Assembly (NCBI GenBank): GCA_905236065.1
Contig: CAJONZ010000085.1
Span: forward strand, 1-42,726
DNA from: an uncultured Bacteroidaceae bacterium
Lineage (GTDB): Bacteria > Bacteroidota > Bacteroidia > Bacteroidales > Bacteroidaceae
Direction of reading: 5' to 3'
DNA: 42,726 bases
Below the pieces are notes generated by a model. That model did not search any database. It worked only from the letters and a program-made list of their open reading frames with translations, and was not told where the DNA came from. Shown one piece after another: positions 26,371 to 34,079 of this stretch; the first letter of the stretch is position 1, and every line of letters starts with the position of its first letter. Position numbers and translations under genes: made by a program.

Positions 26371-27483
26371 TCAAGGCAATTTCACTTCGACACCAGCGGG
26401 GACGTTGTCGGGATTGGGGAAGCGGTTGAGACGGATGATGGCGCGGACGGAGTCGGCGGTACCATAGATCTTCTTGGAGATGCGGGTGAGGGATTCGCCG
26501 GGCTGCACGACATAGGTGCGTGGGCGTTTGTCTTGCTTCGGGGAAGGTTTTGGGGCTGCCACCGTGTCTTTTTTCTGGGGAAGATCAGAAGGTTGTTCCT
26601 TGGAAGGGGTTGGGGGTGTAGGACGCTCTTTCCGCTGCGGGACAGCGGGTGAGGGGTCAGAGGGGAGAGGTGAGGAATCAGAATTGCATTTCTTATAGAC
26701 GAGAATGGCCAAAAGGGCAAGGAGGATGCCTGCTAAGGGTATCAGCAGCCAGTGTACCCACGACATGGGGCGGGTTTCGTTCTCGTCGTCTTCTTCGGGT
26801 TCTTCGGGGAGGGGTGAGGGGGCTTCGGGGAGAGGGGCCTCGGTTTCAGCGGGTGCCTCGGTGACCTGGGGCTCAGGTATGAGGCTTTCCTCGGTTTCAG
26901 CGGGCGTCTCGGTGACCTGGGAATCAGAGGGGAGAGGTGAGGAGTTAGGGGTGAGAGGTACAGGGGCCTGCGCCTCCAGACGTTGCAGCAGGCGTTGCAA
27001 GCGTACTTGTTCTGCGTAGGCCTCGTTGGCTTGCCGGAGTGTTTCCTCGGCGCGTGCCTTGGCAAGTGCGTATTGCTGACGGATGTCCTCCAAGGTCTCG
27101 GGGGTGGAAATCAGCATGTCGATACCTGAAAATGCGTCCTGAGGCGTGTCCGAGAGCTGTTCGTCGGGCAATTCCAGCTGGACGGAGGGTATGGGTTCCT
27201 CTCCCGACGAAGCGGGGGTGGCTGTGTCTGCGGGTACGAAGGCTACTTTCTTGTAGCCGGCTATCAGAATGCGTTCGCCGTTCTGTACGTTCACGCTTTC
27301 GCGGTCGGCCACTTCAACAATGCGGAAGGTGCCGAAGCCTTTGATTTTCACGAATCCATCCGTGGTCAGTCCTTCGGTGATTGTGTCAAAGAATGCTTTT
27401 GAGAGTGCTTCTGCGGTCTTCTTTGAGAGTCCGCTTTGCTTTACGAGGATGTCGATGAATGTTTGCAGGGTGTATTTTTCCAT
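26371..27483 (-). CDS. HU-like domain, coiled coil, transmembrane segment and LysM: DNA-to-cell-wall linker candidate
   Basis: 370 residues. HU/IHF-like domain at 1-85 (TFIDILVKQSGLSKKTAEALSKAF, GFVKIKGFGTFRI); its DNA-binding arm (RESVNVQNGERILIAG) lacks the usual NP. A coiled coil spans about 130-172, an acidic Pro/Glu-rich stretch 173-240, a single membrane helix 243-263, a Pro/Lys-rich linker, and a LysM domain at 323-370 (TYVVQPGESLTRISKKIYG). There is no signal peptide, so HU should stay in the cytoplasm and LysM reach the periplasmic peptidoglycan; but Lys264-Lys265 sit on the C-terminal side, against the positive-inside rule. Exact 20-nt CT repeats encode SSPLPSD on both sides of the helix. 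Operon: ftsY, rimO, small HU, this gene. Confidence 0.85.
   Translation of the reverse strand: MEKYTLQTFIDILVKQSGLSKKTAEALSKAFFDTITEGLTTDGFVKIKGFGTFRIVEVADRESVNVQNGERILIAGYKKVAFVPADTATPASSGEEPIPSVQLELPDEQLSDTPQDAFSGIDMLISTPETLEDIRQQYALAKARAEETLRQANEAYAEQVRLQRLLQRLEAQAPVPLTPNSSPLPSDSQVTETPAETEESLIPEPQVTEAPAETEAPLPEAPSPLPEEPEEDDENETRPMSWVHWLLIPLAGILLALLAILVYKKCNSDSSPLPSDPSPAVPQRKERPTPPTPSKEQPSDLPQKKDTVAAPKPSPKQDKRPRTYVVQPGESLTRISKKIYGTADSVRAIIRLNRFPNPDNVPAGVEVKLP
26657..26676 (-). repeat. 20-nt CT-rich repeat, copy 2, inside HU-LysM
   Basis: TCCTCACCTCTCCCCTCTGA on the minus strand, identical to 26943-26924. Both copies encode SSPLPSD in disordered linkers. Confidence 0.8.
26924..26943 (-). 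repeat. 20-nt CT-rich repeat, copy 1, inside HU-LysM
   Basis: Identical to 26676-26657 on the minus strand. Related CT-rich stretches lie in rnr (22820-22845, 23815-23860). Confidence 0.8.
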
Positions 27484-27500
27484 TGTGTGTGTGTTGGGGG

Positions 27501-27776
27501 TTATGCGTTCACTTTGTCCTTCAGGGCCGTGTTCATCTTGAAACCAATGGTGGTTCTAGCGGGCACGATGTTGAAGGTTCTTGTGCTGGGGTTATACATT
27601 TTCCGCTCTGCTTTCGTCTTGGGCGAAAACGTGCCGAAATCTTTGACGTTGAGCGAGCTGCCGTCCGTCAAGAGGGTGTGCAACATACCCACGAGGGTAT
27701 CGACTTGCAACTGGGCTTCCTCGGCGTCGGTGTCCAGTTTCTTGGCTATTTCATCAATAAATGTCTTGTTGTTCAT
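27501..27776 (-). CDS. HU/IHF-family DNA-binding protein
   Basis: 91 residues from the ATG at 27776, the classic HU length; the frame stays open upstream, but MNNKTFIDEIAKKL is the natural start. It has the helical dimer core, the DFGTFSPKTKAERKMYNP turn with the intercalating Pro of the arm (YNPSTRT), and FKMNTALKDKVN at the end. It bends or packages DNA. The spacing is tight: 13 nt after rimO and 17 nt before the HU-TM-LysM gene, so the two HU-like proteins are co-expressed and could form a heterodimer that brings the free subunit to the membrane one; that is an inference. Confidence 0.9.
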   Translation of the reverse strand: MNNKTFIDEIAKKLDTDAEEAQLQVDTLVGMLHTLLTDGSSLNVKDFGTFSPKTKAERKMYNPSTRTFNIVPARTTIGFKMNTALKDKVNA

Positions 27777-27789
27777 CGTTCTTTTGTAT

Positions 27790-29127
27790 TTATGATTCCT
27801 CTCTGTCCGCAGGACTTTCCCGCTTGCAGGAGGATGGGGTTCCATATAAGTCAAAGTCGTCGGCATCTGTGATTTCAACGTCGTAGAAGGTGCCGCGACG
27901 GAGTTGGCCGTGGGAGACGGGAATCAGCACTTCGGGATCGACTTCGGGGGAGTCGAATTCGGTGCGGCCTACATAGTAGTCGCCCTCGCGGCGGTCGATG
28001 ATGACGCGGAGGGTCGTGCCTATTTTCCGGGCTTGTACTTCGGCGGAAATGTCTTGCTGCAGGGCCATCAGTTCGCTGAGGCGTTGCTGCTTCACGTCGT
28101 CGGGGATATCGTCCTTGAAGTTCCTGGCTGCCGGCGTTCCGTCTTCCTCGCTGTAGGCGAAGGCACCCATGCGTTCAAACTTGGCCCAGCGCACAAATTC
28201 CTTCAATTCTTCAAAGTCAGCCTCGCTCTCGCCCGGAAAGCCGACCATCAGCGTGGTTCGGAGGCAGATGCCGGGTACTTCCTGGCGCAGGCGCTGGACG
28301 AAGGCGTATGTTTCTTCCTTGGTGATGTGTCGTTGCATGTTGTGCAGCACGGTCGTGCTGATATGCTGCAAGGCAACGTCGAGGTATTTGCAGACGTTTT
28401 TCCGTGAGCGCATCACTTGCAGCAAATCCCAGGGGAAGTGGGTGGGATAGGCATAATGCAGGCGAATCCACTTCACGCCTTTCACGTCACTGATGCGCTG
28501 CACCAGTTCGGCTATCATCTGCTTGCCGTAGAGGTCAATGCCGTAGAAGGTGATTTCCTGGGCGATGACCTGAAACTCCTTGACGCCCTGCGAAACCAAC
28601 TGTTCCACTTCGTGGACGATGTCTTCCATGGGACGGCTCTTGAACACTCCCGTTATCATGGGAATGGAACAGTAGGCGCACTGGCGGTCGCAGCCTTCTG
28701 CTATCTTCAGGTAGGCATAGTGGCGTGGCGTGGTCAGATGGCGGTCGTAGGCACGGGCGTGGTCGAAGGATTTTCCCAAGTGCCGAAGCAACTCTGTCCA
28801 GTCGAATTTTCCGAAAAAGCGGTCAACTTCGGGTATCTCACGACCCAGTTCCTCAAAATAGCGCTGCGAAAGGCAACCCATGACGTAGAGTTCCCGGATG
28901 CGCCCTTCCTGCTTAGCCTCACACAGCGAGAGTATCATGTTGATGCTCTCTTCCTTGGCATCGGCAATAAAGCCGCAGGTATTCACCACGACAATCTCAC
29001 CCTGCACAAGTGGCGGGTCGTGCCGGACGGTGTAGCCGCTACGTTCCAACTGGGAAATCAGACGTTCGGAATCGACCAGATTCTTTGAACAGCCCAAAGT
29101 GATAATGTCAACCGTGTTTTTTTTCAT
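27790..29127 (-). CDS. rimO: Ribosomal protein uS12 methylthiotransferase RimO
   Basis: 445 residues from the ATG at 29127 (MKKNTVDIITLGCSKNLVDSE). UPF0004 domain cysteines Cys13, Cys51 and Cys85 bind one 4Fe-4S cluster; the radical SAM motif CDRQCAYC (Cys146, 150, 153) binds the other. A C-terminal TRAM domain (about 375-440) binds the substrate. RimO adds a methylthio group to the conserved Asp of ribosomal protein S12. The GCSKNLVDSE signature separates RimO from MiaB. It sits 34 nt after ftsY in the same operon. Confidence 0.95.
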   Translation of the reverse strand: MKKNTVDIITLGCSKNLVDSERLISQLERSGYTVRHDPPLVQGEIVVVNTCGFIADAKEESINMILSLCEAKQEGRIRELYVMGCLSQRYFEELGREIPEVDRFFGKFDWTELLRHLGKSFDHARAYDRHLTTPRHYAYLKIAEGCDRQCAYCSIPMITGVFKSRPMEDIVHEVEQLVSQGVKEFQVIAQEITFYGIDLYGKQMIAELVQRISDVKGVKWIRLHYAYPTHFPWDLLQVMRSRKNVCKYLDVALQHISTTVLHNMQRHITKEETYAFVQRLRQEVPGICLRTTLMVGFPGESEADFEELKEFVRWAKFERMGAFAYSEEDGTPAARNFKDDIPDDVKQQRLSELMALQQDISAEVQARKIGTTLRVIIDRREGDYYVGRTEFDSPEVDPEVLIPVSHGQLRRGTFYDVEITDADDFDLYGTPSSCKRESPADREES

Positions 29128-29161
29128 CAAATCCTCAATAACGTTCTCCCTTTTTCTTTTT

Positions 29162-30115
29162 TTACTCTCCAAACAGGGAATCGACAAAGGCACGGCGGTT
29201 GAATGGCTGCAAGTCTTCCATGCCTTCGCCCAGTCCGATATATTTCACGGGAATCTTGAACTGGTCGCTGATGCCTATCACGACACCACCCTTGGCCGTG
29301 CCGTCGAGTTTGGTAATGGCCATGGCGGTCACTTCCGTCGCCTTCGTAAACTGTTTTGCCTGTTCAAAGGCGTTCTGGCCGGTGGAGCCGTCAAGCACGA
29401 GCAGCACTTCGTCGGGTGCCGTGGCTACCACTTTCTTCACGGCGTTTCGTATTTTTGTCAACTCGTTCATCAGGCCGACCTTGTTGTGCAGACGTCCTGC
29501 CGTGTCGATGATTACGACGTCGGCACCATTGGCCACGGCGGAACTGACGGAGTCGAAGGCCACGGCTGCGGGGTCACTGCCCATTTGCTGTTTCACCACC
29601 GGGACATCTACTCGTTCACCCCAGATGACCAACTGCTCTACGGCAGCCGCACGGAAGGTGTCGGCGGCACCGAGATATACTTTCTTGCCGGCCTGCTTGA
29701 ATTGCCAGGCCAGCTTTCCTATCGTGGTGGTCTTCCCCACCCCGTTCACGCCTACCACCAGAATGACGTAGGGCTTATGGTCGGTCGGGAGGTCGAAGCC
29801 TTCCGTATCTTCCGAGTTGTTTTCTGTCAGCAGCGAGGCGATTTCATCGCGCAGGATACCATTCAATTCGCTGGTGCTTACGTACTTGTCGCGAGCCACA
29901 CGTTCCTCGATGCGATGAATGATATTCAGCGTGGTTTCCACTCCCACGTCGCTTGTCACCAGCACTTCCTCCAAATTATCAAGCACATCGTCATCCACGG
30001 TCGATTTACCAGCCACGGCGCGGGCTATCTTACCAAACACCGATTCCTTCGTCTTGGCAAGTCCATTGTCCAACGTTTCTTTCTTCTTCGATGAGAAAAA
30101 ATCAAAAAATCCCAT
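29162..30115 (-). CDS. ftsY: Signal recognition particle receptor FtsY
   Basis: 317 residues from the ATG at 30115 (MGFFDFFSSKKK), with a short N-terminal extension instead of a long acidic A domain, as usual in Bacteroidota. NG domain: P-loop GVNGVGKTTT (122-131), DTFRAAAVEQL, DTAGRLHNK and TKLDGTAKGG. It is the membrane-associated GTPase that docks SRP-ribosome complexes at the translocon. First gene of the run ftsY-rimO-HU-HU/LysM. A -7 box (30157-30164) and terminator of the preceding ribosomal operon lie just upstream. Confidence 0.96.
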   Translation of the reverse strand: MGFFDFFSSKKKETLDNGLAKTKESVFGKIARAVAGKSTVDDDVLDNLEEVLVTSDVGVETTLNIIHRIEERVARDKYVSTSELNGILRDEIASLLTENNSEDTEGFDLPTDHKPYVILVVGVNGVGKTTTIGKLAWQFKQAGKKVYLGAADTFRAAAVEQLVIWGERVDVPVVKQQMGSDPAAVAFDSVSSAVANGADVVIIDTAGRLHNKVGLMNELTKIRNAVKKVVATAPDEVLLVLDGSTGQNAFEQAKQFTKATEVTAMAITKLDGTAKGGVVIGISDQFKIPVKYIGLGEGMEDLQPFNRRAFVDSLFGE

Positions 30116-30156
30116 AAACAAGTGCTATTTTATTGGTTCTGTATCTGAATTCGTCA

Positions 30157-30190
30157 CAAAATTACAACAAAAAATTTGAATACGCACAAA
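30157..30190 (-). promoter_or_regulatory. Probable ftsY promoter
   Basis: Minus strand TAATTTTG (30164-30157) with TTTG (30190-30187) 22 nt upstream, slightly longer than the usual 19-21. The -33 box overlaps the T run of the preceding terminator. Confidence 0.5.
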
Positions 30191-30217
30191 AAAACCTCCC
30201 CATTTTATTGGAGAGGT
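30187..30217 (-). terminator. Terminator of the L28-L33-DUF4295 operon
   Basis: Minus strand: ACCTCTCC (30217-30210), 8-nt loop, GGGGAGGT (30201-30194), then a T run. Eight pairs including one G-U. Confidence 0.8.
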
Positions 30218-30240
30218 GTTATTGTGTCTGAATAAAAGAC

Positions 30241-30393
30241 TTACTTCTTCAGATAATCCTTTACCATTTCATTAGGAACCATCTTCTCGTCAAATGCGTA
30301 AGCACCCGTCTTTGGCGACTTAAACATCTTGATGACCTTGGTAAAAGAACGGCTGTCCTTGTTCTGAAGCGTGGCGACGGTTTTCTTTGCCAT
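30241..30393 (-). CDS. DUF4295 small basic protein
   Basis: 50 residues: it begins MAKKTVATLQNKDSRSF and ends with KDYLKK. Lys-rich and typical of the Bacteroidota DUF4295 family, which is nearly always found directly downstream of rpmB and rpmG; a role at the ribosome is likely but unproven. It starts 20 nt after rpmG and is the last gene before the terminator at 30187-30217. Confidence 0.9.
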   Translation of the reverse strand: MAKKTVATLQNKDSRSFTKVIKMFKSPKTGAYAFDEKMVPNEMVKDYLKK

Positions 30394-30413
30394 AGTAGTT
30401 GATTTTTAATAGA

Positions 30414-30602
30414 TTACTTAATTTCCTTATGAACTGTCATCCGCTTGAGGATGGGATTATACTTCTTCAACTCCATACGGTCGGGAGTGTTCTTGCGGTT
30501 CTTGGTCGTAATGTAACGTGATGTTCCTGGAAGACCGCTATCCTTCATTTCTGTGCATTCAAGGATTACCTGCACACGATTACCTTTAGCTTTCTTTGCC
30601 AT
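30414..30602 (-). CDS. rpmG: 50S ribosomal protein bL33
   Basis: 62 residues. It matches L33 through [38 protein letters not shown] (read in pieces), and lacks the zinc-binding Cys pairs (C- form), having a single Cys. It is part of the large ribosomal subunit. Cluster order rpmB, rpmG, DUF4295 is the standard Bacteroidota arrangement. Confidence 0.95.
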   Translation of the reverse strand: MAKKAKGNRVQVILECTEMKDSGLPGTSRYITTKNRKNTPDRMELKKYNPILKRMTVHKEIK

Positions 30603-30638
30603 TTTCGATTTCTCCTTTTTTCTTTAATGAATGTTGAT

Positions 30639-30905
30639 TTAACCAATTACCTGGTTTTCGAGGGTCTTGACATCAAGGTAACCCTTATCAAGTGCCTTGC
30701 GAATAGCTGCATCAAGACCGATGCGATTGATGATACGCAGACCCGCTGCACTCACCTTAAGGAAAATCCAGCAATCCTCCTCTACATAGTAGAACTTCTT
30801 AGTGAACAGGTTGACATTGAAATGTCTTTTTGTTCTGCGCAATGAGTGAGAAACGTTGTTTCCAATCATTGCCTTCTTACCTGTAATCTGACAAACTTTT
30901 GACAT
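30639..30905 (-). CDS. rpmB: 50S ribosomal protein bL28
   Basis: 88 residues, with the L28 hallmarks [21 protein letters not shown] and [11 protein letters not shown]. Component of the large subunit. First gene of the rpmB-rpmG-DUF4295 operon. Its 212-nt upstream region to the tRNA-Arg gene holds the 12-bp perfect palindrome TGCGGGCCCGCA (30974-30985) and no other gene; the operon may be read from the tRNA promoter. Confidence 0.95.
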   Translation of the reverse strand: MSKVCQITGKKAMIGNNVSHSLRRTKRHFNVNLFTKKFYYVEEDCWIFLKVSAAGLRIINRIGLDAAIRKALDKGYLDVKTLENQVIG

Positions 30906-30973
30906 ATCTGTTTATTCTTATTCTTATAAATTTTCTAAAAAACTTTTTGGAGAAGAAAACGGATTGCGATGTC

Positions 30974-30985
30974 TGCGGGCCCGCA
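30974..30985. repeat. 12-bp perfect GC palindrome in the rpmB leader
   Basis: TGCGGGCCCGCA is its own reverse complement and lies 69 nt before the rpmB start. It could be an operator or an RNA hairpin core in the leader; the purpose is not known. Confidence 0.4.
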
Positions 30986-31117
30986 ATGCCCACATTTGCG
31001 AAATTGACACCAACAAAACCGCCAAAGTGTTTTGAAAATTAAGGGGTGTTTCTATTCTTTCTCTTATTTCGGCCCAACCTCCAGTAAGCTTGGCTTTGCT
31101 GAGGAAAAATCCGTCCG

Positions 31118-31192
31118 TGATCCGGAAGGGATTCGAACCCTTGACCCACAGCTTAGAAGGCTGTTGCTCTAATCCAACTGAGCTACCGGACC
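31118..31192 (-). tRNA. tRNA-Arg (anticodon TCT)
   Basis: 75 nt on the minus strand. The acceptor stem GGTCCGG/CCGGATC has one G-U pair; D arm GTAGCTCAGTTGGATTAGAGC; anticodon stem ACAGC/GCTGT with loop CTTCTAA, so anticodon UCU reading AGA/AGG; T arm AAGGG-TTCGAAT-CCCTT. CCA is not encoded. A strong promoter lies 80 nt upstream. Confidence 0.95.
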
Positions 31193-31260
31193 ATCCTTTT
31201 TTCCGTTTTTTATCGCCCAGCCACGGACAATAAGGCAACTGCATGGGACGTGCCTATGCA

Positions 31261-31303
31261 TTTTGCGGGTGCAAAGATACGAACTTTCTTTGAACCCGCA
31301 AAA
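31261..31303 (-). promoter_or_regulatory. Strong promoter of tRNA-Arg inside a 10-bp inverted repeat
   Basis: Minus strand TTTG (31302-31299), 19 nt, TATCTTTG (31279-31272), a full consensus match. The promoter is framed by a perfect inverted repeat: TTTTGCGGGT (31261-31270) and ACCCGCAAAA (31294-31303). One arm includes the -33 box, the other lies just past the -7 box. Confidence 0.75.
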
Positions 31304-31331
31304 TATTTTTAGCTTTTTATTATAGTCTTTT

Positions 31332-33443
31332 TTATTTGACAGTCAGTTGTACCTCCATAGTGGCCTGATATTCCTTCCCGTCGGTATGGGTGTAGATGAC
31401 GGCCTGGCGCACCGTGTAGGTTTTTCCTTTCTTCAACCTACCCGGATATTGGCCCACGTAACAGCCGTAGCTGTCGGGATAAAGTTCTGCGAATATCGCT
31501 GCCGACGTACTATAGGAGCAGATTCGTCCGTCCGTGGTGAACCAATGGCCGTAACAGGTTTCACTCGATGTCGTCGTGGTCGTATTTGCAGAGATTGTAC
31601 CCGTCGGATTCACACCGACAAAACGCAGGGAGCCCACCGTGCCGGCTGCCATGTTGCGTTTCAAGGCATGCATCTGAGCCGTCGATACGCCTAATGCCTT
31701 TGAGATGGCATCCATGTCATACTGCACCCGCACTGAGGAGTAAGACGATGAGCTGTAGGCCAAGGTCGCCTTGATGACGACGGTCGTATCCTGACGGACA
31801 TAGTCTTCGGGATAGTCGCCATAGGTGCGGTTTGCACCGAGCGGGTCGGTACCCACAAACTTCACCGCGTATGGCCACTGTTCGTCGTTGGCCGTGTTCT
31901 CATCCCAAGGATGGCGCCAATAACTGGTCGGGGCACCCATCACGACGAACCACAAATGCTCGCAATTCTCCGGCACGGTGAACGTCACACTGCCATCCGC
32001 CGACTTCCCGGCCTCTCCATAGGTACGGGTGCCGTCATTGCAGTAAGCCACGAAACCATAGCGCCAGCCTGCACTTTCGGCATGGAGGTTTCTATATCCT
32101 GTCGCACCCACAATACCCTTGAACTCAGCCTTCACCACCGTACCAGCGGCAGGCACCTTCATCGGGTTGGCATTGTAGCCGAAGTTTTCGGGGCAATAAT
32201 CCGGGTCAACAACCCAATAGGCATTATCTCCGCCCAGGTAATTCTCCACAATGGCAGCCGAAGGCTCCTTCAGCCGCTGCTGCTCACTGCCAATCAGTCC
32301 CTGGCCGTATGTCTGCCAGCAGTCAATATCCATGCTTGCAATATGCTGATAGCCGAGGAACTGCTCGTCGGCAAACTCATCCAAACTCAGGCCGAAAATG
32401 CGCATATAAGCCTCAACCGGGTCTTCGGGCTTGGTCGATTCGCGCCACACCCGGGCAATGGTGTTCTGTCCATGCTGCTGACACCACCAGTCATGGTAGT
32501 AACAGTTGTTATAGCGGGCCAATTCGCTCAAGATGTTCATGTGGTGCATCTTCTGGTTATTTCCCCAGTTCTCGGCAAACTGCTGGGCAGGGTACATCTT
32601 GTGGGCCTGCCAGTTGGCACAATCCTCCCACCAGCCATTTCCGCCCTGGGCATAGTTGTTATAGCCGTAGTTCAGTCCGTGGGAATCACCCAAATCCGCA
32701 CTCACCAAATACTGGAACGTGTGGCCAATCTCGTGAGCAACCGTCACATTGCTACTTGCAGCCCAGGGATTGCAGTGGAACTGTCCCACCTTGTACTCCC
32801 GGCTCTGTTTCGACGTACCATTATAATAATAGGTGGTGCCCGAAGTGCCAGAGCCATCGGCACGCCAATCGGTCTGGTTCACGATGAACATTTCAATCTT
32901 CACCTTGTCGGTCGTCGATTTGCCAGGTTCCAAAAAGCCCAACTCATTCACATACTTGTCCCAAATCTTCTCGGCATTCGACAACAGGGTCCTCACATTA
33001 CAGGTAGAGCCACCCAGCGTAATGTTTCCATTCGTCTTCTTGTCCAAGCCCTTTGCCCAGAAACAGATAAAGTGTTCGCTCTCCTGACTGCGCTGGAAAC
33101 AGAACTGCGAATTCTCGTTCGTAAAGTCGTTGTTCGCATACGTGCTCGACTTCACGATGTAACGTCCAGGATTATTCCAGGAGTATTCACCCAGGCTCTG
33201 AGCCTTGTACGACTTCAGCTGGTATTTCAGCGAGGAGGTGCCCTCCTTTAAATACCAACGCATCTGACTGGTTCTGAACTCCACCGAATCTATATTCTGC
33301 ATGTCATACACTTCAGGGGCACAAAAACGATCCACGTAATTGAACCAAAGCGTATCGCCGACTTCCGCCATTGCAGGAAGGGAAGAAGTCAACACCAGTG
33401 CGGCAAAAGCACACTTCCGTAAAAAAGTAAAAGTTCCTTTCAT
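31332..33443 (-). CDS. Secreted putative zinc metallopeptidase, DUF6055/DUF4859-like
   Basis: 703 residues with a signal peptide (1-26, ending AMAE). A gluzincin-like motif HEIGH (His237, Glu238, His241) is followed about 32 residues later by WWEDCANW, whose Glu273 could be the third zinc ligand. The region resembles DUF6055; the C-terminal 130 residues (VVIKATLAYSSSSYSSVRVQYDM, split) look like DUF4859. Tyr/Trp-rich throughout, as in exported enzymes acting on glycoproteins or glycans. Nine nt after the small secreted gene 33453-33914, so both are read from the promoter at 34010-34041. Substrate unknown; peptidase activity is a motif-based inference. Confidence 0.75.
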   Translation of the reverse strand: MKGTFTFLRKCAFAALVLTSSLPAMAEVGDTLWFNYVDRFCAPEVYDMQNIDSVEFRTSQMRWYLKEGTSSLKYQLKSYKAQSLGEYSWNNPGRYIVKSSTYANNDFTNENSQFCFQRSQESEHFICFWAKGLDKKTNGNITLGGSTCNVRTLLSNAEKIWDKYVNELGFLEPGKSTTDKVKIEMFIVNQTDWRADGSGTSGTTYYYNGTSKQSREYKVGQFHCNPWAASSNVTVAHEIGHTFQYLVSADLGDSHGLNYGYNNYAQGGNGWWEDCANWQAHKMYPAQQFAENWGNNQKMHHMNILSELARYNNCYYHDWWCQQHGQNTIARVWRESTKPEDPVEAYMRIFGLSLDEFADEQFLGYQHIASMDIDCWQTYGQGLIGSEQQRLKEPSAAIVENYLGGDNAYWVVDPDYCPENFGYNANPMKVPAAGTVVKAEFKGIVGATGYRNLHAESAGWRYGFVAYCNDGTRTYGEAGKSADGSVTFTVPENCEHLWFVVMGAPTSYWRHPWDENTANDEQWPYAVKFVGTDPLGANRTYGDYPEDYVRQDTTVVIKATLAYSSSSYSSVRVQYDMDAISKALGVSTAQMHALKRNMAAGTVGSLRFVGVNPTGTISANTTTTTSSETCYGHWFTTDGRICSYSTSAAIFAELYPDSYGCYVGQYPGRLKKGKTYTVRQAVIYTHTDGKEYQATMEVQLTVK

Positions 33444-33452
33444 AGCCCCCTC

Positions 33453-33914
33453 CTATCTTTTCATGACCTTGAAGCTTGCGCTCCCCGTGTTTACTACATA
33501 CGTACCCTTTCCCAAATGTTGCAGGCCGACCGTCACACCGTCGCCCACGACATTCACCACGGCATTCACCTCTGCGCCCGCAGCATCATAGACCTTCACG
33601 GCATTCACATCCACAGCCTTCAGCGTCAACACGCCACCCGCAAACGTGGGTGCCGCCTCCTTTTGTACACCGGCAACCCCTGTCAACATGGGGTCATCGG
33701 TCGAGGAAATATAGAAATTCTTAATTTGGGTAAACTCATACGCATCCGCATTTACGACAATACCGCCCTCACGCATCTGCATGATGGGAGCACTACTGGT
33801 ATTGCTCAACAGGTAATACACCAACGTACCATCCGTCAGTGTGAAAACCACGCTTTTGGCTTCCACGGCAAACGCAGCCATCAAAGCCAGGCCGAGACAA
33901 AAAATCTTTCTCAT
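33453..33914 (-). CDS. Small secreted companion protein with T9SS-like C-terminal domain
   Basis: 153 residues. Signal peptide MRKIFCLGLALMAAFAVEA. The N-terminal part has beta-strands in the pattern LTDGTLVYYLLS ... EFTQIKNFYISSTDD; the C-terminal 70 residues (VDVNAVKVYDAAGAEVN ... LGKGTYVVNTGSASFKVMK, in pieces) resemble the Por-secretion sorting domain. The same architecture occurs in 40219-40593, which also precedes a large secreted gene. It may be a sorting, docking or adhesion partner of the metallopeptidase 9 nt downstream. Function unknown. Confidence 0.75.
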   Translation of the reverse strand: MRKIFCLGLALMAAFAVEAKSVVFTLTDGTLVYYLLSNTSSAPIMQMREGGIVVNADAYEFTQIKNFYISSTDDPMLTGVAGVQKEAAPTFAGGVLTLKAVDVNAVKVYDAAGAEVNAVVNVVGDGVTVGLQHLGKGTYVVNTGSASFKVMKR

Positions 33915-34009
33915 GTTCTTGAAAAGTACTTTTTAAGTTAAGATGATTCCGTGCGAAATAAAACACCCGATGCTGAGCCACCAGTCATACTACGACTCCT
34001 CATCGAGTG

Positions 34010-34041
34010 CAAAAGTAATCATTCTTTTCGAAAGAGCCAAA
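34010..34041 (-). promoter_or_regulatory. Promoter of the secreted companion/metallopeptidase operon
   Basis: Minus strand TTTG (34041-34038), 20 nt, TACTTTTG (34017-34010), a full match. Leader of about 90 nt before 33914. Confidence 0.75.
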
Positions 34042-34079
34042 TCTATGCATCTTTATTTGAATATCTCTCAAACTTTTGG

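Noticed and set aside
30924..31244. 106-codon minus frame across tRNA-Arg
   Set aside because: It overlaps the tRNA entirely and has no family features.
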